Shown: piece by piece, positions 1-9,359 of the stretch | How the letters are laid out: each line of letters begins with the position of its first letter | Numbering within the stretch: the stretch's first letter is position 1 | Source of the DNA: Alphaproteobacteria bacterium | GTDB lineage: Bacteria; Pseudomonadota; Alphaproteobacteria; Sphingomonadales; Emcibacteraceae | DNA length: 64,000 bases | Reading direction: 5' to 3' | NCBI GenBank assembly: GCA_030428615.1 | Contig: JAUIDN010000011.1 | Coordinates: 1-64,000, forward strand | The notes under the pieces: generated by a model | Told to the model about the DNA's origin: nothing | The model's database searches: none | Seen by the model: only the letters and a program-made list of their open reading frames with translations | Translations under genes and position numbers: made by a program

Positions 1-518
1 GCACCAAAATAAATCCAATGCAATTGAGCCCTTAAAAAAACATAAACAACGTTATGATAAACATTCGCTGCCTACATTTCTCTTCCAATATCAACAATTT
101 CAATGAACAAAAATAAACCAACACAATTTCCACAGTTCCTTACCGGTCAATCCAACAATTTGCTAAACCAACCGTATCGGCCCTGTGCTGCCGTGTCGGT
201 GAAGGCGGTTTATAAGGGGGGCAATCCCGCTTGTAAACCCTAAAATTTACCCTAAATGCATTTTTTTTTGAAAACCGCTAAAACCCGCCAGTTATCAGAC
301 AAAAAACTGCAAAAACAATCAACCGCATACCGCCGCTGAAAGGACGCTTATTCTATCATAAACAAACGGGTAAATTCAACAGGCGATCATTTTGCCGAAG
401 AGAAAACCAATTTTATCTTTATTTTTCAGACACTTAAAGACAAAATAACCCGACAACCCCCGCCGTAAACAGATAATGAAGTCCGACGACGTGTAAACGA
501 CTCATCACAAACAGAATT
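1..518. other. gene-free stretch with one long hairpin
   Basis: I see no convincing coding frame here. At 207-239 there is an imperfect hairpin: GGTTTATAAG (207-216) pairs with CTTGTAAACC (230-239) with one G-U pair, and the loop holds a further GGG/CCC pairing. A T-run follows about 25 bases later on the + strand (about 262-271). It could be the end of a + strand transcript entering from the left or a structured intergenic element. The distance to the T-run is too large for a standard intrinsic terminator. Confidence 0.4.
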
Positions 519-950
519 TCAGGTTGCGATATAGGCTTTAAGGGCTTCCGCTTCTGCCTCGGTTTCAAAAATGCGTTCCTTGACCACATCACCAATACTG
601 ATCATACCGACAATGCCCCCGTCATCCCCCACCACCGGCAGATGACGAATTCGGCGGGAGGTCATGACTTCCATGACCTGTTTGATGGTATCTTCAGCTT
701 TACAGGTATAAACGCCCGTGGTCATACAGGTCGCCACCTTATTCTCCAGCACACCCGCGCCTGAACGGGCGATGGCAATGACAATATCGCGTTCGGAAAT
801 AACCCCGCACATTTTGCCGTCCGGGTCACAGGCGAGGATCGCCCCGATCTTATTTTCCCTAAGCACCCGTGCTGTTTCCAGCAAAGTGCTATCGGGTGAG
901 ATGGAAACAACTTCATTTCCTTTTCTGGATAATATATTTTTTACATACAC
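519..950 (-). CDS. CBS-domain pair protein
   Basis: A 143-residue protein made almost entirely of two CBS domains (about residues 5-60 and 73-130). The repeated pattern is visible as 'GVISERDIV' in the first and 'RHLPVV...GMISIGDVV' in the second. Stand-alone CBS pairs (Bateman modules) bind adenosine nucleotides and act as energy or ligand sensors; the partner cannot be told from sequence. The start is a GTG at 950, preceded by GGGAG at good spacing. It is transcribed alone, divergent from the lipoprotein gene at 1143. Confidence 0.85.
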   Translation of the reverse strand: MYVKNILSRKGNEVVSISPDSTLLETARVLRENKIGAILACDPDGKMCGVISERDIVIAIARSGAGVLENKVATCMTTGVYTCKAEDTIKQVMEVMTSRRIRHLPVVGDDGGIVGMISIGDVVKERIFETEAEAEALKAYIAT

Positions 951-1142
951 GTGAAGGCTCCCTCTTATTAATGTCGGTTATAATGATACGAACAAAAGAA
1001 GTTTACCACAAATACCACAACCAAATCGAATCCTTAATTTCATTCGTTATAAAATCGTTAAACAGGAATATAATTGGAATAACCACACCAAACGGGCTAT
1101 AGTTTAAAAATAAAGTATTTTTATCCGGAATGGGCGGGGGTT

Positions 1143-1964
1143 ATGCGAGTATTCATTATCATCTGTGTTTTAACATTGCTTACCGGCTGTGAAACCGGCA
1201 CCGGGCCTTTTGGACAAAATTACATGCAAATCGCCCCTGAAAATGTGTCAAAAGACATCATTCCCCTTAAAAAATGGCAGATGCCGCAATATTATCAAAG
1301 CCGGCAAATTGAAACCGATATCGCAAGCCTTCGCGCGCGCGGTTTTATCATTCTCGGCTCTTCAAGTTTCAGGGACAAGGAATATTCATTCGCGCAGGCG
1401 GCCAATCACGCCTTAACCATCGGCGCCACTCATATTATTTATAGCCAGAATGTCACCGGAATGGAAATATCGAAGGGCGGGGATACAGACGGCAAGGTGA
1501 AATTCATCCCCGCAGGCCTTATGGGCTTTGCCGCCGCGGCACCGCCGCTCAGTAAAATTGATATTAATAAGATTGTCACAAGCGGCAGCAGCAATAATAA
1601 CACTCAGATTTATTATAACGGCACCTATTACAATCAGCCGGATTACCCGGTCAGTTTCTTTGATTTTAAAACCTATTTTACCGCCAAACGGCAGCGTTAC
1701 GAAAATTACTTCGGCCTGACCCTTGGGGATTATGACGGCACCGGCGCGATTATCACGGATATAAAAAGCGGGTCGGTCGGTGATCAATTGCGACTAAAAA
1801 AAATGGATGTCATCACCAACATCAATGAAACCCCCGTTGCCACCCGGGCCGGGGCGCTTGATATTTTATTCGAAATCAATGATCCCGGCACAACAATCTC
1901 GCTGTTTATCACCAGAAACGACGAACAGTTCATAACGGTAATACCGCCAATATTTGAAAATTAA
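1143..1964 (+). CDS. PDZ-domain lipoprotein
   Basis: A 273-residue protein with a short lipoprotein signal ending in LLTGC, so Cys16 is the probable lipidated residue. The middle (about 50-180) is of no family I recognise and has a Ser/Asn/Tyr-rich linker. The last 90 residues form a PDZ-like domain (about 185-270) with the typical 'GAIITDIKSGSVGDQLRLKK' pattern. It probably sits in the periplasm attached to a membrane and binds peptides or protein C-termini; there is no protease domain. A G-rich ribosome site precedes the ATG. It may be cotranscribed with the PPK2 gene 10 bases downstream. Confidence 0.6.
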   Translation: MRVFIIICVLTLLTGCETGTGPFGQNYMQIAPENVSKDIIPLKKWQMPQYYQSRQIETDIASLRARGFIILGSSSFRDKEYSFAQAANHALTIGATHIIYSQNVTGMEISKGGDTDGKVKFIPAGLMGFAAAAPPLSKIDINKIVTSGSSNNNTQIYYNGTYYNQPDYPVSFFDFKTYFTAKRQRYENYFGLTLGDYDGTGAIITDIKSGSVGDQLRLKKMDVITNINETPVATRAGALDILFEINDPGTTISLFITRNDEQFITVIPPIFEN

Positions 1965-1974
1965 CGGTTTGAAA

Positions 1975-2715
1975 ATGAACATATCAAACATATCAAAAGA
2001 AGACTATAAAGCCGAATTACGCACGCTTCAGATCGGGCTGGTTAAATTGCAGCGTCATGTCATTCAACACAAACACAAAATACTGGTCATCCTTGAAGGG
2101 CGGGATGCCGCCGGCAAAGACGGGACGATCAAACGCATCGTTGAGCATTTAAGCCCGCGGGAAACCCGGGTCGTGGCGCTTGGAAAACCATCGGAAAAAG
2201 ACCGCAGCTCATGGTATTTTCAGCGTTATGCGCAGTATTTGCCCTCCGCCGAAGAAATCGTTCTGATGAACAGGAGCTGGTATAACCGCGCCGGGGTCGA
2301 ACGCGTGATGGGTTTTTGTGATGACCGGGAATATGAGGATTTCATGACTTCCGTCATCACGTTTGAACAGATGCTGGTCAAATCCGGCATTCAGATCATT
2401 AAATATTATCTTGATATTTCAAAACCGGAACAAAAAAAGCGTCTTGAAGAGCGCCGGACGGACCCGTTAAAGCAATGGAAAATAAGCCCGATTGACGAAG
2501 TGGCAATTGAACATTGGGATGATTACACCCATGCTAAAGACGAAATGTTAAAACGCACCCATAATGACATAACACCGTGGCATGTTGTGCGCGCCGATAA
2601 CAAAAAAATAACCCGGCTGAATGTGATCCGTCACCTTCTTGATTATGTTGAATGCCCCGGTGAAGATATGAACACGCCCCCACCCGACCCCAATGTCATT
2701 TACACATTTGATTGA
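1975..2715 (+). CDS. ppk2: polyphosphate kinase 2 (PPK2) family
   Basis: A 246-residue single-domain PPK2, which transfers phosphate between polyphosphate and nucleoside di- or monophosphates in the cytoplasm. The P-loop GRDAAGKDG is at about 42-50, and the family signature 'MNRSWYNRAGVERVMGF' follows near residue 98. Length and a single domain fit the short class that phosphorylates NDP, but substrate class cannot be settled by eye. An in-frame TTG at 1954 could extend the frame into the preceding gene. The ATG at 1975 is preferred because the conserved region begins soon after it. Confidence 0.85.
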   Translation: MNISNISKEDYKAELRTLQIGLVKLQRHVIQHKHKILVILEGRDAAGKDGTIKRIVEHLSPRETRVVALGKPSEKDRSSWYFQRYAQYLPSAEEIVLMNRSWYNRAGVERVMGFCDDREYEDFMTSVITFEQMLVKSGIQIIKYYLDISKPEQKKRLEERRTDPLKQWKISPIDEVAIEHWDDYTHAKDEMLKRTHNDITPWHVVRADNKKITRLNVIRHLLDYVECPGEDMNTPPPDPNVIYTFD

Positions 2716-2733
2716 ATAATCAAAAGGATCAAT

Positions 2734-3399
2734 TTACTCTGACAACCTTGATCCCATTGATCTATCATTTATCTCCTTAACGGCAACGCCTTGAAACATG
2801 TAATCAAGTATTTTAGGTGCATCCCCCATGTGATAATTTTCAAGTTCAATAATTTTCAATCCTGAACTTTCAATTATAAGGTCTATATACCTATTACAGT
2901 TGCAACCACCCCCGATGATCCTTTGAATTGGATTCCAACGATCCTGCCATTTTTTAATTTTTATATCTGGGCATGCCCCATGCTCCAGAAAGAAGAACTT
3001 ACCCCCGGGTTTTAACACCCTGACCACTTCTTTCATGGCTGCATTTACATCTTCAATTGTACACAAGGTCATATGGGAAACCACACAATCAAAATGACCG
3101 TCTGCAAACGGTAATTTCTCTGCATTCGCAATGTGGTTTTGCACGTCAATACTTGCTTTACTGATACGAAACTGTGCCTTTTTGTTAAGAATTTTATTGG
3201 TATCAACCGTTGAAATTTTTTGTACAATCTGTGGATAGTGCTCTAAACTCTGCCCTGTACCAAAGCCAATCTCCAAAATACGTCCGTGAGCATTAACCAG
3301 GTTTTTTGCTCTCGCTTTACCTAACTGCTTACTTTCCATCGATAGATCTAAAAGTATAGGAAAAACTTTTGTTTTGTAAAATGCGTGAAAAAAATTCAT
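2734..3399 (-). CDS. class I SAM-dependent methyltransferase
   Basis: About 221 residues of the Methyltransf_11/UbiE-like type. SAM-binding motif I is ILEIGFGTGQ, followed by an acidic residue after 'ISTVDTN'; the post-motif 'GGKFFFLEHG' is typical of the fold. The substrate is unknown. The frame stays open back to a TTG at 3426, but the ATG at 3399 gives the usual N-terminus. It is transcribed toward ppk2 and ends 18 bases from it. It is somewhat more AT-rich than its neighbours, and the 292 bases upstream hold no gene. Confidence 0.7.
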   Translation of the reverse strand: MNFFHAFYKTKVFPILLDLSMESKQLGKARAKNLVNAHGRILEIGFGTGQSLEHYPQIVQKISTVDTNKILNKKAQFRISKASIDVQNHIANAEKLPFADGHFDCVVSHMTLCTIEDVNAAMKEVVRVLKPGGKFFFLEHGACPDIKIKKWQDRWNPIQRIIGGGCNCNRYIDLIIESSGLKIIELENYHMGDAPKILDYMFQGVAVKEINDRSMGSRLSE

Positions 3400-3718
3400 T
3401 ACTGGCTTTCTAATCCGGTTATTCAAAAATCAATTTTCTCTAGCCCACCGCTGTCCACATTGATTATTTTTCCCTTTACTAATCGCTTCCCAAAGTATCC
3501 GCTCAGGACTTTTTGATGCAAGGTATTTGTGTTTTTAACATCGTTATATTACGAAAAAACGGGGTAGGACGATTGATAATCCATTACTGACGTCAAAAGA
3601 AAGACGCCGGAAACAACAAAAGAGACGCAAAAAATAGTGATTTGCCTTTGCACCCGTATGGGTTTACACTGCCCGGCATATTTAAAAAAATAACACAAAA
3701 TGTATTAAGAGGCTTCAG

Positions 3719-4465
3719 ATGATAATTGGGAAAAAGAAACCTTCACTTTTGGCGAATATTGTCTTCATCATTTCCGTTTTCGCGGGCTTGGCGATACTTG
3801 TTATGTTGTTCGGCGCAAGCCTTGGTCTTTGGGAGCCGATTGACGGGTTCCGCTATTATCGCGGCTGGTATCAGAATATCGGTTATGTCGTCTGCGGGCT
3901 TTCGGTTTTATGTCTTATATATCTTGTGATGAAAAAACATTTATCCGGAAAGAAAAAAGCGTTTATTTCGCTTGTGATCGGGTTGGTTATCCTGTGGCCG
4001 ATGCTCTCATCCATGGTGGGGGAGAGCATGAGCTATCCGCCCATTCATGACATCACCACCGATACCAACAACCCGCCGCAATTCATCACTTTAACCGATG
4101 ACCGCCCGGGCGCAAGAAACACGCTTCAATACGGCGGGCCGGAAATTGCCGCACAGCAACTTGAAGCCTTCCCCGATATCAGGCCGATCATGTCAAACTT
4201 AAGCCCCGACGAAGCTTATCAAAAAGCGCTTGAGGTCGGTGAAGCCATGGGATGGGAAATTATCGGTGCCAACCCAACGGCGCGCCGCTTTGAAGGCGCC
4301 GCAAGAACACCCGTTTTCCGTTTTATTGATGATACCGTCGTGGTGGTATCCGAAGCCGCAGGCGGCAGCCGGATTGACATCAGGAGCGTTTCACGCGTTG
4401 GCCGCGGCGACATCGGTGTCAATGCCAAGCGCATCCGCGAGTTCATAGCCCTGTTTAATCAGTAA
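3719..4465 (+). CDS. DUF1499 membrane protein
   Basis: A 248-residue protein with three hydrophobic segments (about 12-34, 52-70, 78-97) and a C-terminal soluble DUF1499 domain (about 120-247). The conserved 'ARRFEGAARTPVFRFIDDTVV' stretch and the final 'RSVSRVGRGDIGVNAKRIREF' are characteristic of the family. DUF1499 has no established biochemical function. The ribosome site AAGAGG is six bases before the ATG. It precedes murL by 51 bases and could share its transcript. Confidence 0.75.
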   Translation: MIIGKKKPSLLANIVFIISVFAGLAILVMLFGASLGLWEPIDGFRYYRGWYQNIGYVVCGLSVLCLIYLVMKKHLSGKKKAFISLVIGLVILWPMLSSMVGESMSYPPIHDITTDTNNPPQFITLTDDRPGARNTLQYGGPEIAAQQLEAFPDIRPIMSNLSPDEAYQKALEVGEAMGWEIIGANPTARRFEGAARTPVFRFIDDTVVVVSEAAGGSRIDIRSVSRVGRGDIGVNAKRIREFIALFNQ

Positions 4466-4516
4466 AAGCCGTAACTCAAATTTGGTCTTGTTTTTGCCGC
4501 AAAAAAAGGGGAGAAC

Positions 4517-5860
4517 ATGACCATGAACGCATTTATTTTCAAAGCCGCCACTTACGACGAAGAACAGCATCAGATCGTGCTTGAATACGCCTATTCGGAT
4601 GGCGCTTCATTTACGGAAGTCATTAACTTTCCGGATGCCCGGGAAACACTTGACGGACACGAAAAAGACGCTTTGGATAAAGCAATCCGCCAGCTTCATT
4701 TCGCAGCGGGGATAAGTTACTACAAAGCATTCTGCCCCAGAGACATTAAAATTGAAACGCCGCCGATGACAAAGGAAGAAGCGGATTTCTTCAATAAATT
4801 CTACCGTCACGGGCTCGGTGAATTTTCAGTTGAAAATAATATTGACCTGAACGGCCGGATCAATTTTCCGATTGAATCGAACCACCATCCGCGCCCCAGC
4901 GATTTGAGCCTTGTTGACGGATGCGTTGTTCCCATTGGCGGCGGAAAAGACAGCATCGTATCACTCGAAATCATTAAAACTGCGGGACATCCTCACCGGA
5001 TGATTGCGGTCAATGCCGGAAAACCCATCAAAGATGTCATGGCAATGGCTAATGGCAGTCCCGCAATCCATATCAAACGTACCCTTGACGCTGCATTGTT
5101 TGCCTTAAATGAACAGGGCGCAATGAATGGTCACGTGCCGATCACCGGCATACTTTCCTTCATTATGGTGTGTGGTGCCATTCTTTACGGCTATGACAGC
5201 GTCGTGATGTCAAACGAAGGCTCAGCCAGCGAAGGAAACATGGAATTTGGCGGTATTGAAGTTAACCACCAATACAGCAAGTCGCTTGAATTCGAGCTTG
5301 ATTTTGAAGGGTACGTCCGTAAAACCGTGCTATCCGGTTTTAAATATTTCTCGCTTTTACGCCCGCTTAATGAAACGGGGATTGCCGCGCTTTTTGCCCG
5401 TCAGGAAAAATATTTTAACGATTTTAAAAGCTGCAATCGGAATTTCCACATTGATGAGGGCGTGCGAAAATACGGTTGGTGCTGCGATTGCCCAAAATGC
5501 CGGTTTGTTTTTCTGGCCCTTTCCCCGTTTATTAAACGGGAGCGTTTAATCGACATATTCGGTAAAAATATGCTTGATGACCCGACGCAGGAAGACGGGT
5601 TTCGCGAACTTTGCGGGCTAAAGGGGCATAAACCATTTGAATGTGTTGGCGAAATTGAAGAATGCCAGCAAATAATAAAATGCCTGACGACAACCGAATG
5701 GTCCAATGATTTTCTGGTCGAAACGCTCGGCGGCGAACTCACCGGTGACGTTATGGACAGACAAACCCTGAAGCAACAGGCACTCACCTTTAAATATGAC
5801 CACAACATCCCGCAAAAATTTCTGGAATATCTGAATGAATTTATCAGAACTTCAAAATAG
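4517..5860 (+). CDS. murL: UDP-MurNAc-L-Ala-L-Glu epimerase MurL
   Basis: A 447-residue protein recognised as MurL, the glycopeptidyl-glutamate epimerase first described in Xanthomonas. In that route a MurD2 ligase adds L-Glu to UDP-MurNAc-L-Ala and MurL inverts the terminal L-Glu to D-Glu with ATP, replacing glutamate racemase. Visible features are a PP-loop-like GGGKDS at 141-146, a downstream 'NEGSASEGN' segment, and a Cys cluster W-C-C-D-C-P-K-C near residue 320. The decisive context is the immediately following MurD-type gene, which overlaps by 26 bases. A GGGGAG ribosome site precedes the ATG. Confidence 0.85.
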   Translation: MTMNAFIFKAATYDEEQHQIVLEYAYSDGASFTEVINFPDARETLDGHEKDALDKAIRQLHFAAGISYYKAFCPRDIKIETPPMTKEEADFFNKFYRHGLGEFSVENNIDLNGRINFPIESNHHPRPSDLSLVDGCVVPIGGGKDSIVSLEIIKTAGHPHRMIAVNAGKPIKDVMAMANGSPAIHIKRTLDAALFALNEQGAMNGHVPITGILSFIMVCGAILYGYDSVVMSNEGSASEGNMEFGGIEVNHQYSKSLEFELDFEGYVRKTVLSGFKYFSLLRPLNETGIAALFARQEKYFNDFKSCNRNFHIDEGVRKYGWCCDCPKCRFVFLALSPFIKRERLIDIFGKNMLDDPTQEDGFRELCGLKGHKPFECVGEIEECQQIIKCLTTTEWSNDFLVETLGGELTGDVMDRQTLKQQALTFKYDHNIPQKFLEYLNEFIRTSK

Positions 5861-7109
5861 AAGGATCGCCATCTGGGGCATGGGGCGTGAGGGCACGGCA
5901 ACGCTGTCATTCCTTCGGGGAGAATTTCCGGACAAGGAAATCATGATCATCAACGGGGATGACGTCGAAGACGCGGAAAATTTCATCCCCGAAGATAAGA
6001 TGCTGGATCATCTGGATCAATTTGACGTCGTGATTAAATCCCCGGGCATCAGTTATTATCACGATGCTGTTGCAAAAATGCGTGATCACGGGATCATCGT
6101 GACATCAGCAACGAATATCTGGTTTGCGTTGCCGCGGCGGGGAAAGGTTATCGCGATCACCGGCAGCAACGGCAAAAGCACCACAAGCGCGATGCTGCAT
6201 CACATGTTAAAAACAATCGGACTGGACGTAGCGCTTGGTGGCAACATCGGCACGCCACTTTTATCGCTGCGGGATGATGCAGATTATTATGTGGTGGAAC
6301 TTTCAAGTTATCAGACATGTGATTTACAATTTGCCCCGGATATCGCGGTGCTTCTGAACCTGCACCCGGAACATATTCAGTGGCACCGGACGCACCCGCA
6401 ATATTACCATGATAAATGCAATCTTCTGCGGCGCGGCGCGGCGGTGAACATTGTCAATGCCCGTGAACCACGACTTGCCGAAACGAAAAATAAGGTTACG
6501 TTTAATGACCGGGATAAAATTCATTTTGAAAACGGCATCATCTATAACGGTGATATGCCGGTCGGCGGGACGGAAAAATTCCCCCTGCTTGGGGACCATA
6601 ACCTTGAAAATCTTTGTGCGGCCCTTACCGTGGCGGCGGAACTGGGACTGGTTGTTACCGAATGCCTGAAGGCATCATTTACTTACCCGGGACTTAAACA
6701 CCGGTTGCAGGTTTTCGGCCCCATCAATAGCCGGATGTTTGTCAATGACAGCATATCAACCGATCCGGAAGCGACAATCGCCGCCCTTAATGCCTTACCC
6801 GGTGAGGACATTGCCCTGATCATCGGCGGCGAAGACAGGAAGCAGGATTATACTGACATGTGTACCCTTATAGATGCGCGTGAAAATGTCACCGCCATTT
6901 GCTGCTACGAGACAGGCCCAAGACTTTATGAACAACTGACGACCAAGAAAAAACAGATGGCCGACAACTTGGAAGACGCCGTGAAAATCGCCAAAGAAAT
7001 AACCCCCGAAGGCGGATATATAGTGCTCTCCCCCGCATCACCAAGCTATGATGCGTTTAAGGATTTTGAGCAGCGCGGTGACCTGTTCATCGAATATGCA
7101 AAAACCTAG
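5835..7109 (+). CDS. murD2: MurD-type ligase, probably MurD2
   Basis: A 424-residue Mur ligase with a Rossmann-like N-terminal domain (IAIWGMGREG at 11-20), the ATP loop TGSNGKST (109-116), the central 'LNLHPEHIQWH' motif and the C-terminal 'VNDSISTDPEATIAAL' region. Canonical MurD adds D-Glu. The MurD2 subgroup adds L-Glu and works with MurL. Assignment to MurD2 rests on the overlap with murL. The window contains no other mur ligase, so a separate conventional murD elsewhere in the genome is expected or possible. It ends tail-to-tail with nnrS, sharing four bases. Confidence 0.8.
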   Translation: MNLSELQNRRIAIWGMGREGTATLSFLRGEFPDKEIMIINGDDVEDAENFIPEDKMLDHLDQFDVVIKSPGISYYHDAVAKMRDHGIIVTSATNIWFALPRRGKVIAITGSNGKSTTSAMLHHMLKTIGLDVALGGNIGTPLLSLRDDADYYVVELSSYQTCDLQFAPDIAVLLNLHPEHIQWHRTHPQYYHDKCNLLRRGAAVNIVNAREPRLAETKNKVTFNDRDKIHFENGIIYNGDMPVGGTEKFPLLGDHNLENLCAALTVAAELGLVVTECLKASFTYPGLKHRLQVFGPINSRMFVNDSISTDPEATIAALNALPGEDIALIIGGEDRKQDYTDMCTLIDARENVTAICCYETGPRLYEQLTTKKKQMADNLEDAVKIAKEITPEGGYIVLSPASPSYDAFKDFEQRGDLFIEYAKT

Positions 7110-8269
7110 CCGGGTTTTCCGTCGGCACGCGGGCGAATGACCACAGGAATAAAACGGATCAGAAAAAACAGATAGGCCATAACCCAGCATATACCCGACA
7201 AGGCGACAAATAATAAATAATAGTCATCAAAGAAAATCGGTGAGACAATTCGACCAAGAGCGGAAATATTTATTAAAATAAACATCATCGTAATCCCCCC
7301 TTCGTTATTCATGGGACGACCGGAATGACCCAATATTGCGCGGGACATAACACCAAGCGTTAGTGACCCCGCTGCACCGATGCTAAATGCATGAAAGGCG
7401 AGCGCACTAAAAGCGTAATCATAGATAGCCGCGTATGATAAAAGAAAAAAGCCAGCCGAAATCCATAATACCCCAATGTGAAGAATGATCATCAGCGGGT
7501 CTTTCCAGGCAATCCAGCCGTTCCACCCCACCACCCTGATCAATATGGCAATGGCCGCAACCAATGAAGCCGCACCAATAATGCCAAGTGAAAGTTCATA
7601 AATAAAAGCGATCATAATCACAACTATCGCAAGCATACTGGCCGGCAGTAGAGGCTTGAAGACAAACTGTCTTACGTCAGGATATTTGTTTTTAAGAAAC
7701 GCCGGGGCCACTCTGCCCCCGATCACATTCATAAGCATCACAATGAATAATAGTGCCGCTACAAAAAAATTATTCTCATCAAAATTTATCAGCCCAAGCG
7801 CCGCCAGATGGCTGCACAGATTAAACAGGGAAAAAACCATCAGCAAAATAGGCAGAAAATAATTGCGCTTGTTCCCTGTTGCAAAAATGGCTGGCGCAAT
7901 ACCCATAACCGCAACGGGAATAAGCATTACATCCGTTAAAATCGGAATGATGTCCGGGAGCGGATCCGAAAAAAACACCGCCACCCTGCCCGCAAGCCAC
8001 AGCATCGCTAGCCAGAAAAGTCGGCTGCCCGATGGCGATGGCTGCCCCGTCCAGTTTGGAACGGCGGTAAATAAAAACCCGATAATGATGGGCGCAATGA
8101 CACCATAAATCATTTCATGCTGATGCCACGCCGCCGGTAAAAAATAGCTTGGAAGATAAAATGCGACCCCGCTTATAATCATTACCCAGTACACGAGGAA
8201 CGCAATGGCAGCGATCGCACCAATCGGGAAAAACACCCTGAAGCCAGATGAAAATAATATCGAATTCAT
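7106..8269 (-). CDS. nnrS: NnrS family membrane protein
   Basis: A 387-residue polytopic protein with about 12 hydrophobic segments and the NnrS hallmarks 'PAAWHQHEMIYG' near the N-terminus and 'HAFSIGAAGSLTLGVMSRA' later. NnrS proteins are heme- and copper-containing and are associated with nitric oxide tolerance and denitrification; the exact role is unclear. The start at 8269 is chosen over an upstream in-frame ATG because AAGGA lies just before it and the family N-terminus begins there. No denitrification genes are nearby. Confidence 0.85.
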   Translation of the reverse strand: MNSILFSSGFRVFFPIGAIAAIAFLVYWVMIISGVAFYLPSYFLPAAWHQHEMIYGVIAPIIIGFLFTAVPNWTGQPSPSGSRLFWLAMLWLAGRVAVFFSDPLPDIIPILTDVMLIPVAVMGIAPAIFATGNKRNYFLPILLMVFSLFNLCSHLAALGLINFDENNFFVAALLFIVMLMNVIGGRVAPAFLKNKYPDVRQFVFKPLLPASMLAIVVIMIAFIYELSLGIIGAASLVAAIAILIRVVGWNGWIAWKDPLMIILHIGVLWISAGFFLLSYAAIYDYAFSALAFHAFSIGAAGSLTLGVMSRAILGHSGRPMNNEGGITMMFILINISALGRIVSPIFFDDYYLLFVALSGICWVMAYLFFLIRFIPVVIRPRADGKPG

Positions 8270-8365
8270 GTAAGTTCCTTCAATCTGATGGGTAATGGTA
8301 CCACGATCACAGCAGGTTAGCAAAGAAGCAAAAGGGTCATTTGGCCAAAATCAAGATATGCTTTT

Positions 8366-9244
8366 TTATTTGATATGATTTTTCACAAAGTTAAGGAATT
8401 TTTCCGTCGCGGGGGATAGCGGCCGGCCCTTGACATGCAGCGCGCTGACCGTAAACCTGATCGGCGGATTAAACCCTTTATAACGGATATTTTCCGGTTT
8501 TTGCGATGAGGCGGTAATTTCATCAACCACCGCAATGCCACTGCCGATTGCCACCATATTGCGGGCCACAAAATAGGTCTGGGCAATCAGGCTTGAATTA
8601 TAGCTGATCCCTTCCCGCAAAAGCCGCGCATCAAGAAGCTCACTAAGCGGGCCGCTGTCTTCGATACTGACATAATCAAAACCTTTAAGGTCGGAAAGCT
8701 TCAACCGGTCGGGATAATCATCAAATTCCCCGCGCCCGTATATGCAAACCAATTCCCCGTCGCTTATTTTGATCGCGTCAATCCCGTCAATTTTCGGCGG
8801 GTTAAGCGCGAAGCCGATTTCCTTATCCGTGTTGCTTAACGTCGCAACCATATTGCCGAAATGTTCCGTCTGGTAAATGAACTGGGCGTTTTTGTTTTTA
8901 TCACGGTATTTCTGAATAAGCCGCGGCAGAATTTCGATACTGAGCGCCGGCACCGAAACAAGCCTTATTTTACCGTCGCGCGGGTTTTTAAGGTTTTCCG
9001 CCGTTGCCTTCAGCTTGGCAATCTGGCGGTAGATCGCTTCCGTTTCCTTATTAAGGATGTTGGCTTCGCTTGTCGCGATAAGGCGGCTTCGCACCCGGCG
9101 AAACAAAAGAAAACCAAGCTGGTCTTCCGCATGTTTTAATATCTTGCTGACCGTCGGCTGTGCAACATTAAGATGCCGTGCCGCTTCACTGATGGAGCCG
9201 CAGGTATAAACGGCATTGAATATTTCAATCTGTCTCAAATTCAT
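8366..9244 (-). CDS. LysR-family regulator of dgcN-dgcA
   Basis: A 292-residue LysR regulator. The N-terminal winged helix-turn-helix (about 1-60) carries the 'SISEAARHLNVAQPTVSKILKHAE' pattern and the substrate-binding domain runs from about 90 to 290. It is divergent from dgcN, with a LysR-type T-N11-A palindrome between them. In the described D-glutamate pathway of Pseudoalteromonas, a regulator (DgcR) activates dgcN and dgcA. This gene occupies the same position and is the obvious candidate equivalent, by inference. Confidence 0.85.
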   Translation of the reverse strand: MNLRQIEIFNAVYTCGSISEAARHLNVAQPTVSKILKHAEDQLGFLLFRRVRSRLIATSEANILNKETEAIYRQIAKLKATAENLKNPRDGKIRLVSVPALSIEILPRLIQKYRDKNKNAQFIYQTEHFGNMVATLSNTDKEIGFALNPPKIDGIDAIKISDGELVCIYGRGEFDDYPDRLKLSDLKGFDYVSIEDSGPLSELLDARLLREGISYNSSLIAQTYFVARNMVAIGSGIAVVDEITASSQKPENIRYKGFNPPIRFTVSALHVKGRPLSPATEKFLNFVKNHIK

Positions 9245-9267
9245 ATAGACAGTATATACGTTAATCC

Positions 9268-9282
9268 ATAGCTTAAAGCTAT
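9268..9282. promoter_or_regulatory. LysR-type operator (T-N11-A palindrome)
   Basis: ATAGCTTAAAGCTAT is a perfect 15-base palindrome around a single central base, with T at 9269 and A at 9281 giving the T-N11-A form recognised by LysR proteins. It lies 23 bases upstream of the lysR start and 77 upstream of the dgcN start, so it can serve autoregulation and dgcN activation. Confidence 0.65.
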
Positions 9283-9359
9283 ATATTTCAATATTTATTT
9301 CATAAGCATAATTACGGGAATTGTTCTATAACGGTTTTCATATTTTAAGGAGCCATAAT

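Noticed and set aside
5401-5910. 169-codon open frame on the minus strand
   Set aside because: Antisense to murL; Ser/Pro/Cys-rich low-complexity product without a ribosome site.
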